Source: Nocardioides alkalitolerans DSM 16699
Lineage (GTDB): Bacteria; Actinomycetota; Actinomycetes; Propionibacteriales; Nocardioidaceae
Length of the DNA: 64,000 nucleotides
Assembly (NCBI RefSeq): GCF_000426525.1
Contig: NZ_KE384533.1
Location: 248,001-312,000, forward strand
Direction of reading: 5' to 3'
Part shown: piece by piece, positions 1 through 8,486 of the stretch
Position numbering within the stretch: the first letter of the stretch is position 1
Layout: each line of letters begins with the position of its first letter
Made by a program: the position numbers and the translations under genes
Notes under the pieces: generated by a model
Told to the model about the DNA's origin: nothing
Databases searched by the model: none
The model's input: only the letters and a program-made list of their open reading frames with translations

Positions 1-1
1 G

Positions 2-514
2 GTCGGCCGCCAGGTCGCCGAGCTCGACCGGGTGACGGCCGACCTCTTCACCTCCACGCAGGTGCACCGCGGCACGCTCCACGTCGACCTGCACACGTTC
101 CGCGCCGGCGCGCTCCTCGTCGACCTGCTCGGCGACCACGACGACATCACCGTCGACGTGCGCGAGGACCCGCCGGTCGTCGCCGATCCGCTGCGCCTCG
201 AGCAGATGATCGGCAACCTCCTCAACAACGCCCGCCGGTACGGCGCCGCGCCGTACGCGGTGGTCGTGCGCCCCGGCACGGGCGGGCGCACCGTGCGGAT
301 CGAGGTCGCCGACCGCGGGCCCGGGGTGCCCGTCGACTTCGAGCCCCAGCTCTTCCGGGAGTTCACCCGCGCCCAGGGCACGGTGGCGACGGGCACGGGG
401 CTCGGCCTGTACGTCGTGCGCACCCTCGCCGAGGCGCAGGGCGGCACGGCGTCGTACCGCCGCCACCCCGAGGGCGGCGCCGTCTTCACGCTGCAGCTGC
501 CCGCCGCGCCCTGA
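2..514 (+). CDS. Sensor histidine kinase, C-terminal part (truncated by window edge)
   Basis: This is the C-terminal end of a sensor histidine kinase; the reading frame is open to the first base, so the gene starts outside the window. What remains is the end of the dimerisation helix followed by a HATPase_c domain: an N-box (MIGNLLNNARRYG), a G1 box (VADRGPGVP) and a G2 box (GTGLGLYVV). The tail is nearly identical to that of the next gene (LAEAQGGTAS, RRHPEGGAVF), so the two are tandem paralogues. The missing N-terminus may carry a receiver domain as the neighbour does. Family assignment is firm; the signal sensed is unknown. Confidence 0.9.
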   Translation, partial: VGRQVAELDRVTADLFTSTQVHRGTLHVDLHTFRAGALLVDLLGDHDDITVDVREDPPVVADPLRLEQMIGNLLNNARRYGAAPYAVVVRPGTGGRTVRIEVADRGPGVPVDFEPQLFREFTRAQGTVATGTGLGLYVVRTLAEAQGGTASYRRHPEGGAVFTLQLPAAP

Positions 515-711
515 GCCACGACGTCGCGCGACCGGTCCAGACCAGGTCGTCGATCCGGGCGCCCGCGCCATCCGGCGAGAACGCGGCACCGAACCGCCCT
601 GGTCATTGCACTTTCAACCATCTCCGTGGTCGAGCCTGCGAGGGCGTCGCGGCCCCTAGCCTCGACGCCGCTCCCGCCGCCTCGACCGATCCGCGAAGGA
701 ACCGCCCCACC

Positions 712-2208
712 ATGCGCACGATCGAGCCGACGGCCCTCGCCGCCGCACCCGACGCCACCGCCCCGCCGACCGCGACCGCCACGGCGCCGGTCGTCCGCGT
801 CGTGGTCGTCGACGACACCCCCGACCTCCGCCACCTGCTACGCCTGATGCTCACGCGTGCGGGCTTCGACGTGGTCGGCGAGGCCGCCGACGGCGCGGCC
901 GCCGTCGAGGTCGTCGGCCGCACCCAGCCCGACGTGGTGCTGCTCGACGTCGCCATGCCGCGCATGGACGGCATCGAGGCACTCCCCCAGCTGCGCCGCA
1001 CCGCTCCCGGCGCCAAGGTCATCGCCATGTCGGCGTTCGGTGCGGCCCACATGGCGAACCGCGCCGTCGCGGCCGGTGCCGACGGGTACGTCGAGAAGGG
1101 CACCTCGCTCCACTCGATCCTCGACCACGTCGCCGCGGTCGGGGCCGCCACCGACCGGCCCGCCCAGCCGCTGACCGTGACGCCCGGCCCGAGCGCCCAG
1201 CCCGCCACCACCCCGGTACGACCGGCGCCGGGCGCGCGCACCCCGAGCGGCACCGGCGTCGACCTCGCGACCCTCGCGCTCGAGCACGCGCCGTACGGCG
1301 TGCTGGTGGTGAGCGACGAGCCGGCCCCCCGCCTCGTCACGGCCAACCCCGCGGCGCGCCGGCTGCTCGGTGCGGCGGTGCCGGTCGGCGGCCTGCTCGG
1401 CCTGGGCGCCCCGGCCCTGGCCGACAAGATCGCCGCCCACCGCCACGAGGACCGCACCGAGGTGCGGGTCGTGCTCGACGGCGGCGAGGTCCTGCACCTG
1501 ACGCTGCGCCGCACCGAGCAGGGCATCCTCGTCTACCTCGACCACACGGGCGAGGAGCTCGGCATGCTCCGGCGCGCGATCGCGGCGGCCGCCCACGAGC
1601 TGCGCGGCCCCATCACGGCCATCGACTCGGCCGTCGACGTGCTGCACTGGAACGACGAGCCCGTCACCGAGCCGGAGCGCGACCGGTTGCTGCGCACCGT
1701 CGTGCGCCAGGTGCAGCACCTCGACCGGATCACCTCGGACCTCTACACCGCCACCCAGATCCACCTCGGCACGTTGCACGTCGACCCGCGGCCCGTGGCC
1801 GTCGGCGCGCTCGTCGCGGAGGTGCTCGCCGACCTCGACGACGTCGCCGTGGAGGTCTCCACCGACCGGGTCGCGCTCGCCGACCCGCTGCGCGTCGAGC
1901 AGATCCTGGGCAACCTGGTGAGCAACGCGTTCAAGTACGGCGCCGCGCCGGTCACCGTCGTGGTGCGCGACGGCGCCCACGGCACCGTGGACGTCGAGGT
2001 CGTCGACCGCGGCCCGGGCATCGCGCCCGAGTTCGAGCCCCGCCTCTTCCACGAGTTCACCCGCCAGCGCGGCAGCGTCGCCCGCGGCACCGGTCTCGGG
2101 CTCTTCGTCGTGCGCACGCTCGCCGAGGCCCAGGGCGGCACGGCGAGCCACCGCCGCCACCCCGAGGGCGGCGCCGTCTTCACCGTGCAGCTGCCCGCGG
2201 CCCGCTGA
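712..2208 (+). CDS. Hybrid receiver-histidine kinase
   Basis: The 498-residue protein has an N-terminal response-regulator receiver domain (about residues 26-145, acidic pocket VVDD, phospho-acceptor Asp79 in LLDVAMPRMDG). A PAS-like linker follows (about 180-280), then a HisKA helix with phospho-His295 in AAHELRGPI and a HATPase_c domain (N-box ILGNLVSNAFKYG, G2 box GTGLGLFVV). No transmembrane segment is seen, so it is probably a soluble kinase whose receiver gates its own activity. ATG 712 has a GAAGGAA-type ribosome site. It lies about 200 bp behind a paralogous kinase. No separate output regulator is adjacent, so the partner is unknown. Confidence 0.9.
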   Translation: MRTIEPTALAAAPDATAPPTATATAPVVRVVVVDDTPDLRHLLRLMLTRAGFDVVGEAADGAAAVEVVGRTQPDVVLLDVAMPRMDGIEALPQLRRTAPGAKVIAMSAFGAAHMANRAVAAGADGYVEKGTSLHSILDHVAAVGAATDRPAQPLTVTPGPSAQPATTPVRPAPGARTPSGTGVDLATLALEHAPYGVLVVSDEPAPRLVTANPAARRLLGAAVPVGGLLGLGAPALADKIAAHRHEDRTEVRVVLDGGEVLHLTLRRTEQGILVYLDHTGEELGMLRRAIAAAAHELRGPITAIDSAVDVLHWNDEPVTEPERDRLLRTVVRQVQHLDRITSDLYTATQIHLGTLHVDPRPVAVGALVAEVLADLDDVAVEVSTDRVALADPLRVEQILGNLVSNAFKYGAAPVTVVVRDGAHGTVDVEVVDRGPGIAPEFEPRLFHEFTRQRGSVARGTGLGLFVVRTLAEAQGGTASHRRHPEGGAVFTVQLPAAR

Positions 2209-2215
2209 CGGGCCG

Positions 2216-2232
2216 CCCGCCGGCAGGGCGGG
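2216..2232. terminator. Short GC hairpin between convergent genes
   Basis: CCCGCC (2216-2221) and GGCGGG (2227-2232) form a 6-bp stem with a 5-nt loop in the 24-bp gap between the convergent kinase and TetR genes. It could end transcription from both sides. It has no T tract, so the call is tentative. Confidence 0.4.
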
Positions 2233-2913
2233 TCAGAGGCCGAGCGCGTCCGCCCGGTCGGCGACGAGCGCCTCGAAGAGGGCGTCGGCCGGCTCGAACC
2301 CGCCAACGAAGTGACCGTTCAGCTCGAGCGTGAGCAGTCCCACCACCTGGGCGAACGCCCCGACGAGGAGCAGGGTGCGCCCGGCGTCGACGTCGAGCTC
2401 GAGCGCCTCGGCGGTCACCGCCAGCTGCCCCGTGAGCGCACGCGTCAGCGGATCGCCCCGCGTCCCTGGCGCGGCCTCCCCTGCGGCGGCGGCCGGCACG
2501 CAGAACGCCCGCACCACCCGGCCGGCGGGCTCGATGGTGGTGGCGGGGGCGGCGTAGCCCGGGATCGCGGAGCCGTAAACGAGGGCGAACCGGTGGGGCT
2601 GCGCCAGCGCCCAGGCCCGGAGCGCCCCGCAGACCTCGAGCCACCGCCGGCGGGCACCCCGGCGGTCCGGGCGGCCCGCCCGCTCGAGGTGGTCGGCGAG
2701 GTCGTCGTACGCGTCGACGATCAGCGCGGTGAGCAGTTCGTCGCGGGAGGCGAAGTAGCGGTAGACGGCGCTCGAGACGACGCCGATCTCGCGGGCGACG
2801 GCGCGCAGCGAGAGCTCGGTGGCGGACGACGACGCGAGCTGCTCGAGCGCCAGCGCCTTGATGCGGGCGGTCGTCTCCTCGCGGGCGAGCTGGCGGGGCG
2901 TGGGCGGCGTCAC
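2233..2913 (-). CDS. TetR family transcriptional repressor
   Basis: The N-terminus has a TetR helix-turn-helix (LRAVAREIGVVSSAVYRYFA, about residues 35-54). The C-terminal half matches the WHG-type TetR ligand domain (ALAQPHRFALVYGSAIPGY). The GTG at 2913 was chosen because the longer reading frame would translate the operator region; the protein is then 226 residues. The gene is divergent from the membrane protein at 3021, and three copies of a GAGCAnTGCTC-like palindrome lie between them. It therefore probably represses itself and that neighbour. The inducer is unknown. Confidence 0.88.
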   Translation of the reverse strand: MTPPTPRQLAREETTARIKALALEQLASSSATELSLRAVAREIGVVSSAVYRYFASRDELLTALIVDAYDDLADHLERAGRPDRRGARRRWLEVCGALRAWALAQPHRFALVYGSAIPGYAAPATTIEPAGRVVRAFCVPAAAAGEAAPGTRGDPLTRALTGQLAVTAEALELDVDAGRTLLLVGAFAQVVGLLTLELNGHFVGGFEPADALFEALVADRADALGL

Positions 2914-2935
2914 GGAGACAGCCTGCCACAGAAGT

Positions 2936-3001
2936 GAGCACCGCTCTTGCTTTCCGAAGAGAGAGCAGTGCACACTCTTCTCAGTTCAGAGAGCAGTGCT
3001 C
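2936..3001. promoter_or_regulatory. Three tandem TetR-type operators
   Basis: The palindrome GAGCAGTGCTC is perfect at 2991-3001. One-mismatch copies are GAGCACCGCTC at 2936-2946 and GAGCAGTGCAC at 2963-2973. Spacing is 27 and 28 bp. The outer copies also form a longer inverted repeat (17 bp, one mismatch). The block lies between the divergent TetR gene and the membrane-protein gene and is locally AT-richer than its surroundings. It is very probably the binding region of the adjacent TetR protein. Confidence 0.75.
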
Positions 3002-3020
3002 ACTTCACGAGGAGAACCCG

Positions 3021-3662
3021 ATGACCCCCGCCCGACGCTCCGCCCTCCTGCTCGCCGCCGCCGGGGCCGCCCTCGCGGCCTACCCGGCCCTGCGCGGCTA
3101 CGGCCCCGAGACCGGACTGGCCGCCGCCGAGCTCTGGGCCCGACCCGCCTGGCTGTGGGCGCACCAGCTCGGCATGGCCGGGTTCGTGCTCGCCGGGCTC
3201 GGCATCGTGACGGTCGACCGGTGGGCCGGGCGGGCGCTGCTGGTGGGAGCGGTGCTGGTGCTGCCCTACTACGGCGCGGAGGCCTACGGCCTGCACGCGC
3301 TCGGCCGGGGGATGCTCGCCTCGGGCGACGGCTCGGCGGCCGGAGCCGCCGACCTGTTCCGCTACGAGCCCGTGGCGATGACCCTCTTCGCGGCCGGCTG
3401 GGCCGCGATGGCGGCCGCCGGCGTGCGGCTGCTGCGACTCGCGGGGTCGGGGATCGACGGCCAGCGCATCGGGCTCGTGCTCGTCGGGCTGGGGCTCGTG
3501 ACCTACCTGCCGCAGTTCTTCGGCACGCCCGGCCTGCGGGTCGCGCACGGAGCCGTCGTGGGCGTCGGCCTGGCGCTGCTCGCGCTCACCGTGGCCACCC
3601 GCGCCCCGCTCGCCCGGCTCCGGGAGCGGCGGGACCAGCGGGCGGGCGTGCCGGTCGCCTGA
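3021..3662 (+). CDS. Multi-pass membrane protein under TetR control
   Basis: A 213-residue hydrophobic protein with about five to six membrane spans, for example ALLLAAAGAALAAYPALRGY near the start, FVLAGLGIVTV, ALLVGAVLVLPYYGAEAY and the C-terminal VVGVGLALLALTVA. ATG 3021 is preceded by GAGGAG at good spacing; an upstream in-frame ATG at 2934 lies inside the operator block and is unlikely. I do not recognise the family. Its position opposite a TetR repressor with three operators suggests an inducible membrane function, perhaps linked to a small hydrophobic ligand; that is inference. Confidence 0.8.
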   Translation: MTPARRSALLLAAAGAALAAYPALRGYGPETGLAAAELWARPAWLWAHQLGMAGFVLAGLGIVTVDRWAGRALLVGAVLVLPYYGAEAYGLHALGRGMLASGDGSAAGAADLFRYEPVAMTLFAAGWAAMAAAGVRLLRLAGSGIDGQRIGLVLVGLGLVTYLPQFFGTPGLRVAHGAVVGVGLALLALTVATRAPLARLRERRDQRAGVPVA

Positions 3663-3704
3663 GGCGGCCGGACGATGCGGCTGGACGATCCGCCCGCGGG
3701 GGCG

Positions 3705-4076
3705 TCAGCCGTGGTCGGCGCCGTCGGGCGTCGGGAGGTCGCGGGCCGCCGCGTGGCGCCCCGGGATCGCGTTCGGACCGGCCTCGCCCTCGTTCGGGCG
3801 GGTGCCCTCACCGGCCAGCTGCGTGCGCTCGTCGCCGTCGCCCAGCGGGTAGCCCGCGGTGGCGTCGGACGGGAAGATCGTGGCGTCGCGGCGGTCGGGG
3901 AACGCGCTGATCTCGGAGACCTGACCGCCCGACGACGAGTCCGGCGCCGCAGGGCCCCCGGCCCCGCGTCGTACGACGACCGCGGCCACGGCTCCCGCGG
4001 CGAGCAGGAGCAGCACGGGGGCCGCCCAGCGGGAACGGCGGGCGGTGACGGCGGAGCGGACGGTACGGCGGGACAT
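3705..4076 (-). CDS. Small single-span membrane protein, unknown function
   Basis: A 123-residue protein with a basic N-terminus (MSRRTVRSAVTARRSRW), one membrane span (APVLLLLAAGAVAAVVV, about residues 19-35) and a polar acidic tail of about 85 residues. The charge layout predicts a cytoplasmic N-terminus and an exported tail. Compositional bias fits coding DNA of this genome. No domain was recognised. It is followed about 60 bp upstream by the Abi-alpha-like gene in the same direction, so the two may be co-transcribed. Confidence 0.6.
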   Translation of the reverse strand: MSRRTVRSAVTARRSRWAAPVLLLLAAGAVAAVVVRRGAGGPAAPDSSSGGQVSEISAFPDRRDATIFPSDATAGYPLGDGDERTQLAGEGTRPNEGEAGPNAIPGRHAAARDLPTPDGADHG

Positions 4077-4139
4077 GACGCCTCCTCAGGTGTCTGGTGA
4101 CCGCCCCCCATCCTGCCCGGCGGGGAAAGCGGCGGCCCG

Positions 4140-5255
4140 TCAGCCCTTCCGCGGCAGCGACGGCTCCGGGGTCGCCGCCTCCGGCGGGGTCTCGTGCGTC
4201 GGGAAGACGCCGACCTCGGCCTCCTGCTCCGTGGTGAAGCAGGTGCGGGCGAAGTCGACGCCGAACGGCGTCAGGTGGAGGCTGCGGCGCATGATCCGGG
4301 CGAACTTCACCGCGTGGGTGGCCGCCAGCACGTCGGGCTGCGCCTCGAGCACCTGGTAGCGCGTGAGGTCGTCGAGGGACTCCGACGACTGCCACACCAG
4401 GCCCAGGCGCGAGAGGTTGTTGAGGTACTGCGGCACGAGGTCGACGTGCCGCAGACCGGCCCGCGCCGCCACCATCGTGAGCCCGCGGGCCACCAGCTGG
4501 GAGTTCACCCGGCCCATCGGGCCGCCCGTGCGGACGTCGACCGCGGGCTGCGGGCCGTCCTTGAGCAGCAGCACCAGGATCCGGGCCTCGTCGGGCGCGA
4601 GGTCGCCGAGGATGCGCTCGTACGCCGGGTGCCCGGCGTCGGAGTGCCACACGTCGCGCGACTGCTGGAGCAGCTGCGCACCCTTGGTGCGCAGCCGCTG
4701 CTCGTCGGAGTCGCGGCGGCTCGCGCCGCCCTCCTCCGGCACCGGCGGGGTGTCGGCGACGAGCCGCAGCTGGGCGACCGCCTCGGGCAGCGGCACTCCC
4801 GCCGAGACCGCCCGGGCGAGGTGGCCGACGAGGGCGGCGGCCTCGTTGAGCTCGCGGTTGAGGTCGGCGGCCGCCTCGGGGTCCGACATGGCCCGCAGGA
4901 TCTTGCGCCCGGTGCGGGCGTACGCCGTGACCCCCCACTCGGCGGTGTGGAGGGCGGTGGCGGCGGTGATGCGCGCCAGGCCGGGCAGCGCCTCGACGGC
5001 CGGCCCCAGCCCCGCGGGCACGCGCGAGGTCAGCGCCGCCGGCAGGAACGACGGCACCCGCGCCGGGAGGCGGGGGCGCCGGAGCCGGCCCTCCCGGGAG
5101 TCCCGCGACGGCAGCGCCAGCGGCTCCGGCACGAGGACGTCACCGTCGTCGACGCTCGGCACCGACCGCGACGGCCGCGCGGGACGGGCGGGACGGGCGG
5201 CAGGGCGGTCACCGGGCCGCGGCGGCCCCCACCCGTTCGACGTACCTCTGCTCAC
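4140..5255 (-). CDS. Abi-alpha (DUF4393-like) protein
   Basis: The 371-residue protein resembles the Abi-alpha/DUF4393 family. It has an early helical region, a central APDEARILVLLLKDGPQ segment and the C-terminal pattern YLNNLSRLGLV, then LTPFGVDFARTCF. Family members have been linked by name to abortive phage infection, but most are uncharacterised. The N-terminal 70 residues are Pro/Arg/Ser-rich and low-complexity. GTG 5255 lies 4 bp after the upstream DUF445 stop and has GGAGG inside that gene's end. Translation of the pair is therefore probably coupled. The family match is good; any anti-phage role is inference. Confidence 0.75.
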   Translation of the reverse strand: MSRGTSNGWGPPRPGDRPAARPARPARPSRSVPSVDDGDVLVPEPLALPSRDSREGRLRRPRLPARVPSFLPAALTSRVPAGLGPAVEALPGLARITAATALHTAEWGVTAYARTGRKILRAMSDPEAAADLNRELNEAAALVGHLARAVSAGVPLPEAVAQLRLVADTPPVPEEGGASRRDSDEQRLRTKGAQLLQQSRDVWHSDAGHPAYERILGDLAPDEARILVLLLKDGPQPAVDVRTGGPMGRVNSQLVARGLTMVAARAGLRHVDLVPQYLNNLSRLGLVWQSSESLDDLTRYQVLEAQPDVLAATHAVKFARIMRRSLHLTPFGVDFARTCFTTEQEAEVGVFPTHETPPEAATPEPSLPRKG

Positions 5256-5259
5256 GCGG

Positions 5260-6642
5260 TCACCGTCCTCCGACGCCGAAGATCCACAGGTGGAGGAACC
5301 CACCCGCGGCGCCCATGATCGCGCCGTGGGCGTAGAGCATCCACTCGTCCTCCTTGATGGCGGCCCGCATCATCTCGACGAAGTCGCGGGGCGGCAGCTC
5401 CTTCGTGCGGCGTGCGATGAGCGTACGGATCTTGGTCGACTGCTGCGCGCTGAAGGCCGGGTCCTGGAACGGCTTGAGCGTGCGGCCCACGGCCTCCTGG
5501 GCGACGGACTCCCGGATCGTGTCGAAGCGGTTCGCGCCGACGGCGACCCGCACGGCGCCCCGGGCGGGCCCGATCGCCATGTCGATCGCCGGCTGGAGCG
5601 CCGTCGCGAGCATCTGCCGCGTGCGGTCGCCGCGCGGGCCGTCGAGCAGGAAGTCGCCGATGCGCTCGAGCGTGATGACGTCGTCGGCGATGTGCTGCGC
5701 GTAGATCTCGGCGGCCGCGTCCTGCCGCTTCGGGAAGAGGCCCTGGAACGTGAAGGGTCCGACCCTGCGGGGCTCGGCCGGGTCGAAGATCAGCCACATG
5801 CCGAGCTTGTTGGTCACCCAGCCGACGAGCACGCCCATCAGCGGCAGGGCCCACCACTGGCCGAACGCGTGGTCGATGACCGCCACGGGGATGCCGAGCA
5901 GGAAGCCGAACACGAACCCGAAGAGCACCATGAGCCGCAGCTCGCGGGCGCCGAAGTCGCGGAAGATCTTCACGACCAGCTCGGGGTTCTTCTCGAAGTG
6001 GTCGATGACCATGATCTTCGGATCGAGCAGCTGGTCGATGTGGATGCCGATCTCGGTGGTCACGCGCCGCACGACGTGGGGCAGCTGGTGCTGCACGCGC
6101 TCCGTGACGGCCGCCCGGACGGGTCGGGGCAGGTCGCGCCACAGCCGCGGGTGCTCGCGCCACATGACCTCGTCGACCAGCTCGGGGATCTCCGGGGAGA
6201 AGATCTCGACGATGTGCTCGGCGATCTGGTCGGGCTCGAGCTCCTGGTAGAACTCCGCCGGCGTGCCGAGCTTGGCGATGGCCTTGTCGACGGCGATGCT
6301 GCCCATCTTGCCGGCGCGGGCGGGCACGATGCCCTGCCAGCCGAGACCGCCCTGGAGCATGCCGGGGATCTCCTGGAACTTGCGCGGCATCACGACCGCC
6401 AGCTCCTTGAGCCCGGGCACCCGCTTGCCGTGGAAGTGCACGGGCGAGAAGAGCATCCAGAGGCCCGACCAGTTGATGAGCCACCCGACGACGGCGGTGA
6501 AGACGGGGATGGACCAGAAGTGCACCCAGTTCATGTGGGCCAGGTAGTCGCGCACCCAGTCCAGCACTGCCTCGAGCGTCGCCCTCACCCGCCTCGTCTC
6601 GCGGCGACCCTCGTTGGTCGCGCGCCGCACCGGCCCACACAC
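5260..6642 (-). CDS. DUF445 family membrane protein
   Basis: The 460-residue protein has the DUF445 layout: an N-terminal membrane hairpin with the duplicated topology motif (FTAVVGWLINWSGLWMLFSP), a long soluble region, a second copy of that motif (LMGVLVGWVTNKLGMWLIFDP) after a further hydrophobic pair, and a final membrane segment (GAIMGAAGGFLHLWIFGVGG). The G-W-x-x-N/T-x-x-x-x-x-L/M pair is typical of the family. The function of DUF445 proteins is not established. GTG 6642 has a GGGAG ribosome site; GTG 6588 is an alternative. It is the first gene of a two-gene unit with the Abi-alpha-like protein. Confidence 0.85.
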   Translation of the reverse strand: MCGPVRRATNEGRRETRRVRATLEAVLDWVRDYLAHMNWVHFWSIPVFTAVVGWLINWSGLWMLFSPVHFHGKRVPGLKELAVVMPRKFQEIPGMLQGGLGWQGIVPARAGKMGSIAVDKAIAKLGTPAEFYQELEPDQIAEHIVEIFSPEIPELVDEVMWREHPRLWRDLPRPVRAAVTERVQHQLPHVVRRVTTEIGIHIDQLLDPKIMVIDHFEKNPELVVKIFRDFGARELRLMVLFGFVFGFLLGIPVAVIDHAFGQWWALPLMGVLVGWVTNKLGMWLIFDPAEPRRVGPFTFQGLFPKRQDAAAEIYAQHIADDVITLERIGDFLLDGPRGDRTRQMLATALQPAIDMAIGPARGAVRVAVGANRFDTIRESVAQEAVGRTLKPFQDPAFSAQQSTKIRTLIARRTKELPPRDFVEMMRAAIKEDEWMLYAHGAIMGAAGGFLHLWIFGVGGR

Positions 6643-6726
6643 GGGTCGTGCTCCCGAGCAACGACGAGGCGCAGCGTGAGGTTACCGACAAGTTGCCTGC
6701 GTGACCATGGCGCGCTCACCCCCCGA

Positions 6727-6766
6727 TCGACCCCGGTCGACCCGGGTCGACCCGGGTGGATCCGGG
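6727..6766. repeat. 10-bp tandem repeat, possible terminator
   Basis: Four units of TCGACCCGGG lie head to tail: 6727-6736 and 6757-6766 are degenerate, 6737-6756 exact. The exact pair makes a 16-bp perfect palindrome (CCCGGGTCGACCCGGG, 6741-6756). It lies just past the end of hspR, so it may end the dnaK operon transcript. Confidence 0.6.
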
Positions 6767-6776
6767 CCGCCCCCGG

Positions 6777-7238
6777 TCAGACCCCGCGGTTGCGGCGCCA
6801 GACGACGACGGACTGGTCGGGGTCGGGGCGGCGGAGCACCGGGAGGTTGGCGGGCCGCGCCGGCGGGGCCGCGTTCGTCGTACGACGCTGGGCCAGCGCC
6901 TGGCGCAGGGCGTCCCGCGTCGCCTCGAGCTCGGCGACGAGCTCCTCGTTGCGGTGCCGCAGGGCGGAGACGTGCGTCTCGAGCTCGAGGATGCGGCGCA
7001 CGCCCTCGATGCCGGTGCCGGCGGACGTGAGGTCGGCGATGTCGCGGAGCCGGTCGATGTCGCGGGCGGAGTAGCGCCGCCCGCCGCCACCGGTGCGGCC
7101 GGGCATGACGAGCCCCATCCGCTCGTAGGCGCGGAGCGTCTGCGGGTGGAGGCCCGTGAGCTCGGCGGCCACCGAGATGACGAAGACGGCGGCGTCGGGG
7201 TCGGGCGGACCGGCGGGACGCCGCGGACCGCCCGCCAT
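6777..7238 (-). CDS. hspR: HspR, MerR-family heat-shock repressor
   Basis: A 153-residue MerR-type regulator with the winged-helix region AAELTGLHPQTLRAYERMGLV and GGGRRYSARDIDRLRDI, followed by a coiled-coil region. In actinobacteria HspR binds HAIR sites and, with DnaK as co-repressor, shuts off the dnaK operon. Its position as last gene of dnaK-grpE-dnaJ-hspR and the HAIR-like site ahead of dnaK make the identity firm. The ATG overlaps the dnaJ stop by one base (TGATG), so translation is coupled. The C-terminus is basic and Pro-rich. Confidence 0.95.
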   Translation of the reverse strand: MAGGPRRPAGPPDPDAAVFVISVAAELTGLHPQTLRAYERMGLVMPGRTGGGGRRYSARDIDRLRDIADLTSAGTGIEGVRRILELETHVSALRHRNEELVAELEATRDALRQALAQRRTTNAAPPARPANLPVLRRPDPDQSVVVWRRNRGV

Positions 7239-8389
7239 CACGACTCCTCGAACAGGTTCGCGCGCAGCGGCCGACCGGCGGTGGCCGCGCGGTAGGCCTG
7301 GACGGCCTCGCGGGCCGCCTCGTCGAGCGAGACGGGCACCTGGACCTCGACGGTGGCGAGCAGGTCGCCGTACGAGCCGTCGGCCTTGCGCGCACCCTTG
7401 CCGCGCACCCGGAAGGTGCGGCCGTTGGGCGTCCCGGCGGGCAGCCGCAGCGTGACGGGCGCGCCACCGAGCGTCGGCACCTTGATCTCGGCGCCGAGCG
7501 CGAGCTCGTCGAAGGAGACCGGCACGTCGAGCGTGAGGTTGTCGTCCTTGCGGCCGAAGAGGCGGTGGCCGGAGACCTTCACGGTGACGAACAGGTCGCC
7601 CGCGGGGCCGCCGTTCTCGCCGGAGCCGCCCTTGCCGCGCACGCGGATGCGCTGGCCGTCCTTCACGCCCGCGGGGATGCGGGCCTGGATGGTGCGGGCC
7701 GAGGTGCCGCGACCGGAGCCGTGGCACGTGGGGCAGGCCTCGTCGTACACGAGCTGGCGGCCGTGGCAGACGGGACAGGTCTCGTTCATCGAGAACGCGC
7801 CGCCGACCGAGCCGGTGACGTAGCCCGCACCCTCGCACTCGGTGCAGATGCGGGGCTTGGTGCCGGGCTTGCCGCCCGTTCCGGAGCACGTCGCGCAGGC
7901 CGCGTCGCTGCTGAGGCGCAGCGAGATCGTGACGCCGTCGATGGCGTCGGTGAAGCTGATGGTGGCGGTGCTCTCCACGTCCTGGCCCTTGGCCGGGCGC
8001 GGTCGGGACTGACGGCGTCCGCCGCCGCCCCCGAAGATGTCGCCGAACATGTCGCCGAAGCCGCCGCCCCCGCCCGCGCGGTCGCGCAGCAGGTCGGAGA
8101 TGTCGAAGCCGCCGCCGGCGCCGCCGCCCCCGCCGAAACCGCCGCCGAAGCCCGTCGGCGCCGCGCGCACGTCGTCGTACTGCTTGCGCTTCGCGGGGTC
8201 GCCGACGACGTCGTAGGCCTCCGCGACCTTCTTGAAGACCTCGTGCTTGGCGGTGTCGTCGGGGTTCGAGTCGGGGTGGTTCGCGCGCGCCAGCTTGCGG
8301 TAGGCCTTCTTGATCTCCTCCGTGGTCGCGTCCTTCGACACGCCCAGCACCTTGTAGAAGTCCTTCGTCGCCCAGTCCGCGTTGCTCAT
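7238..8389 (-). CDS. dnaJ: Chaperone DnaJ
   Basis: A type I DnaJ of 383 residues. In order it has a J domain with the HPD tripeptide (ARANHPDSNPDD), a Gly/Phe-rich linker with poly-Gly runs, a zinc-finger region and the C-terminal substrate-binding domains. Three zinc motifs are CATCSGTG, CTECEGAG and CPTCHGSG. The third in order reads CPVCHGRQ, so the paired cysteines are kept but the terminal GxG is lost. It stimulates DnaK ATPase and delivers clients. ATG 8389 has a strong GGAGGTG ribosome site; the longer frame start at 8455 is not needed. Confidence 0.97.
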   Translation of the reverse strand: MSNADWATKDFYKVLGVSKDATTEEIKKAYRKLARANHPDSNPDDTAKHEVFKKVAEAYDVVGDPAKRKQYDDVRAAPTGFGGGFGGGGGAGGGFDISDLLRDRAGGGGGFGDMFGDIFGGGGGRRQSRPRPAKGQDVESTATISFTDAIDGVTISLRLSSDAACATCSGTGGKPGTKPRICTECEGAGYVTGSVGGAFSMNETCPVCHGRQLVYDEACPTCHGSGRGTSARTIQARIPAGVKDGQRIRVRGKGGSGENGGPAGDLFVTVKVSGHRLFGRKDDNLTLDVPVSFDELALGAEIKVPTLGGAPVTLRLPAGTPNGRTFRVRGKGARKADGSYGDLLATVEVQVPVSLDEAAREAVQAYRAATAGRPLRANLFEES

Positions 8390-8486
8390 CCGCGCACCTC
8401 CCTCCTCGTCGTCCTCGTGGGTCTCGTCGTGCGTACGTCGTGCCGGGGGCCGCACCGTCGCGGCGCCGCCCCCGGCACGGGTGGCG

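Noticed and set aside
6681..6776. tRNA or small RNA in the gap after hspR
   Set aside because: Only a 10-bp tandem palindromic repeat is visible; no cloverleaf can be drawn.
4363..7074. A 903-codon plus-strand frame over the Abi-alpha, DUF445 and hspR genes
   Set aside because: It is antisense to three genes with clear families; its product is low-complexity Arg/Gly/Glu sequence.
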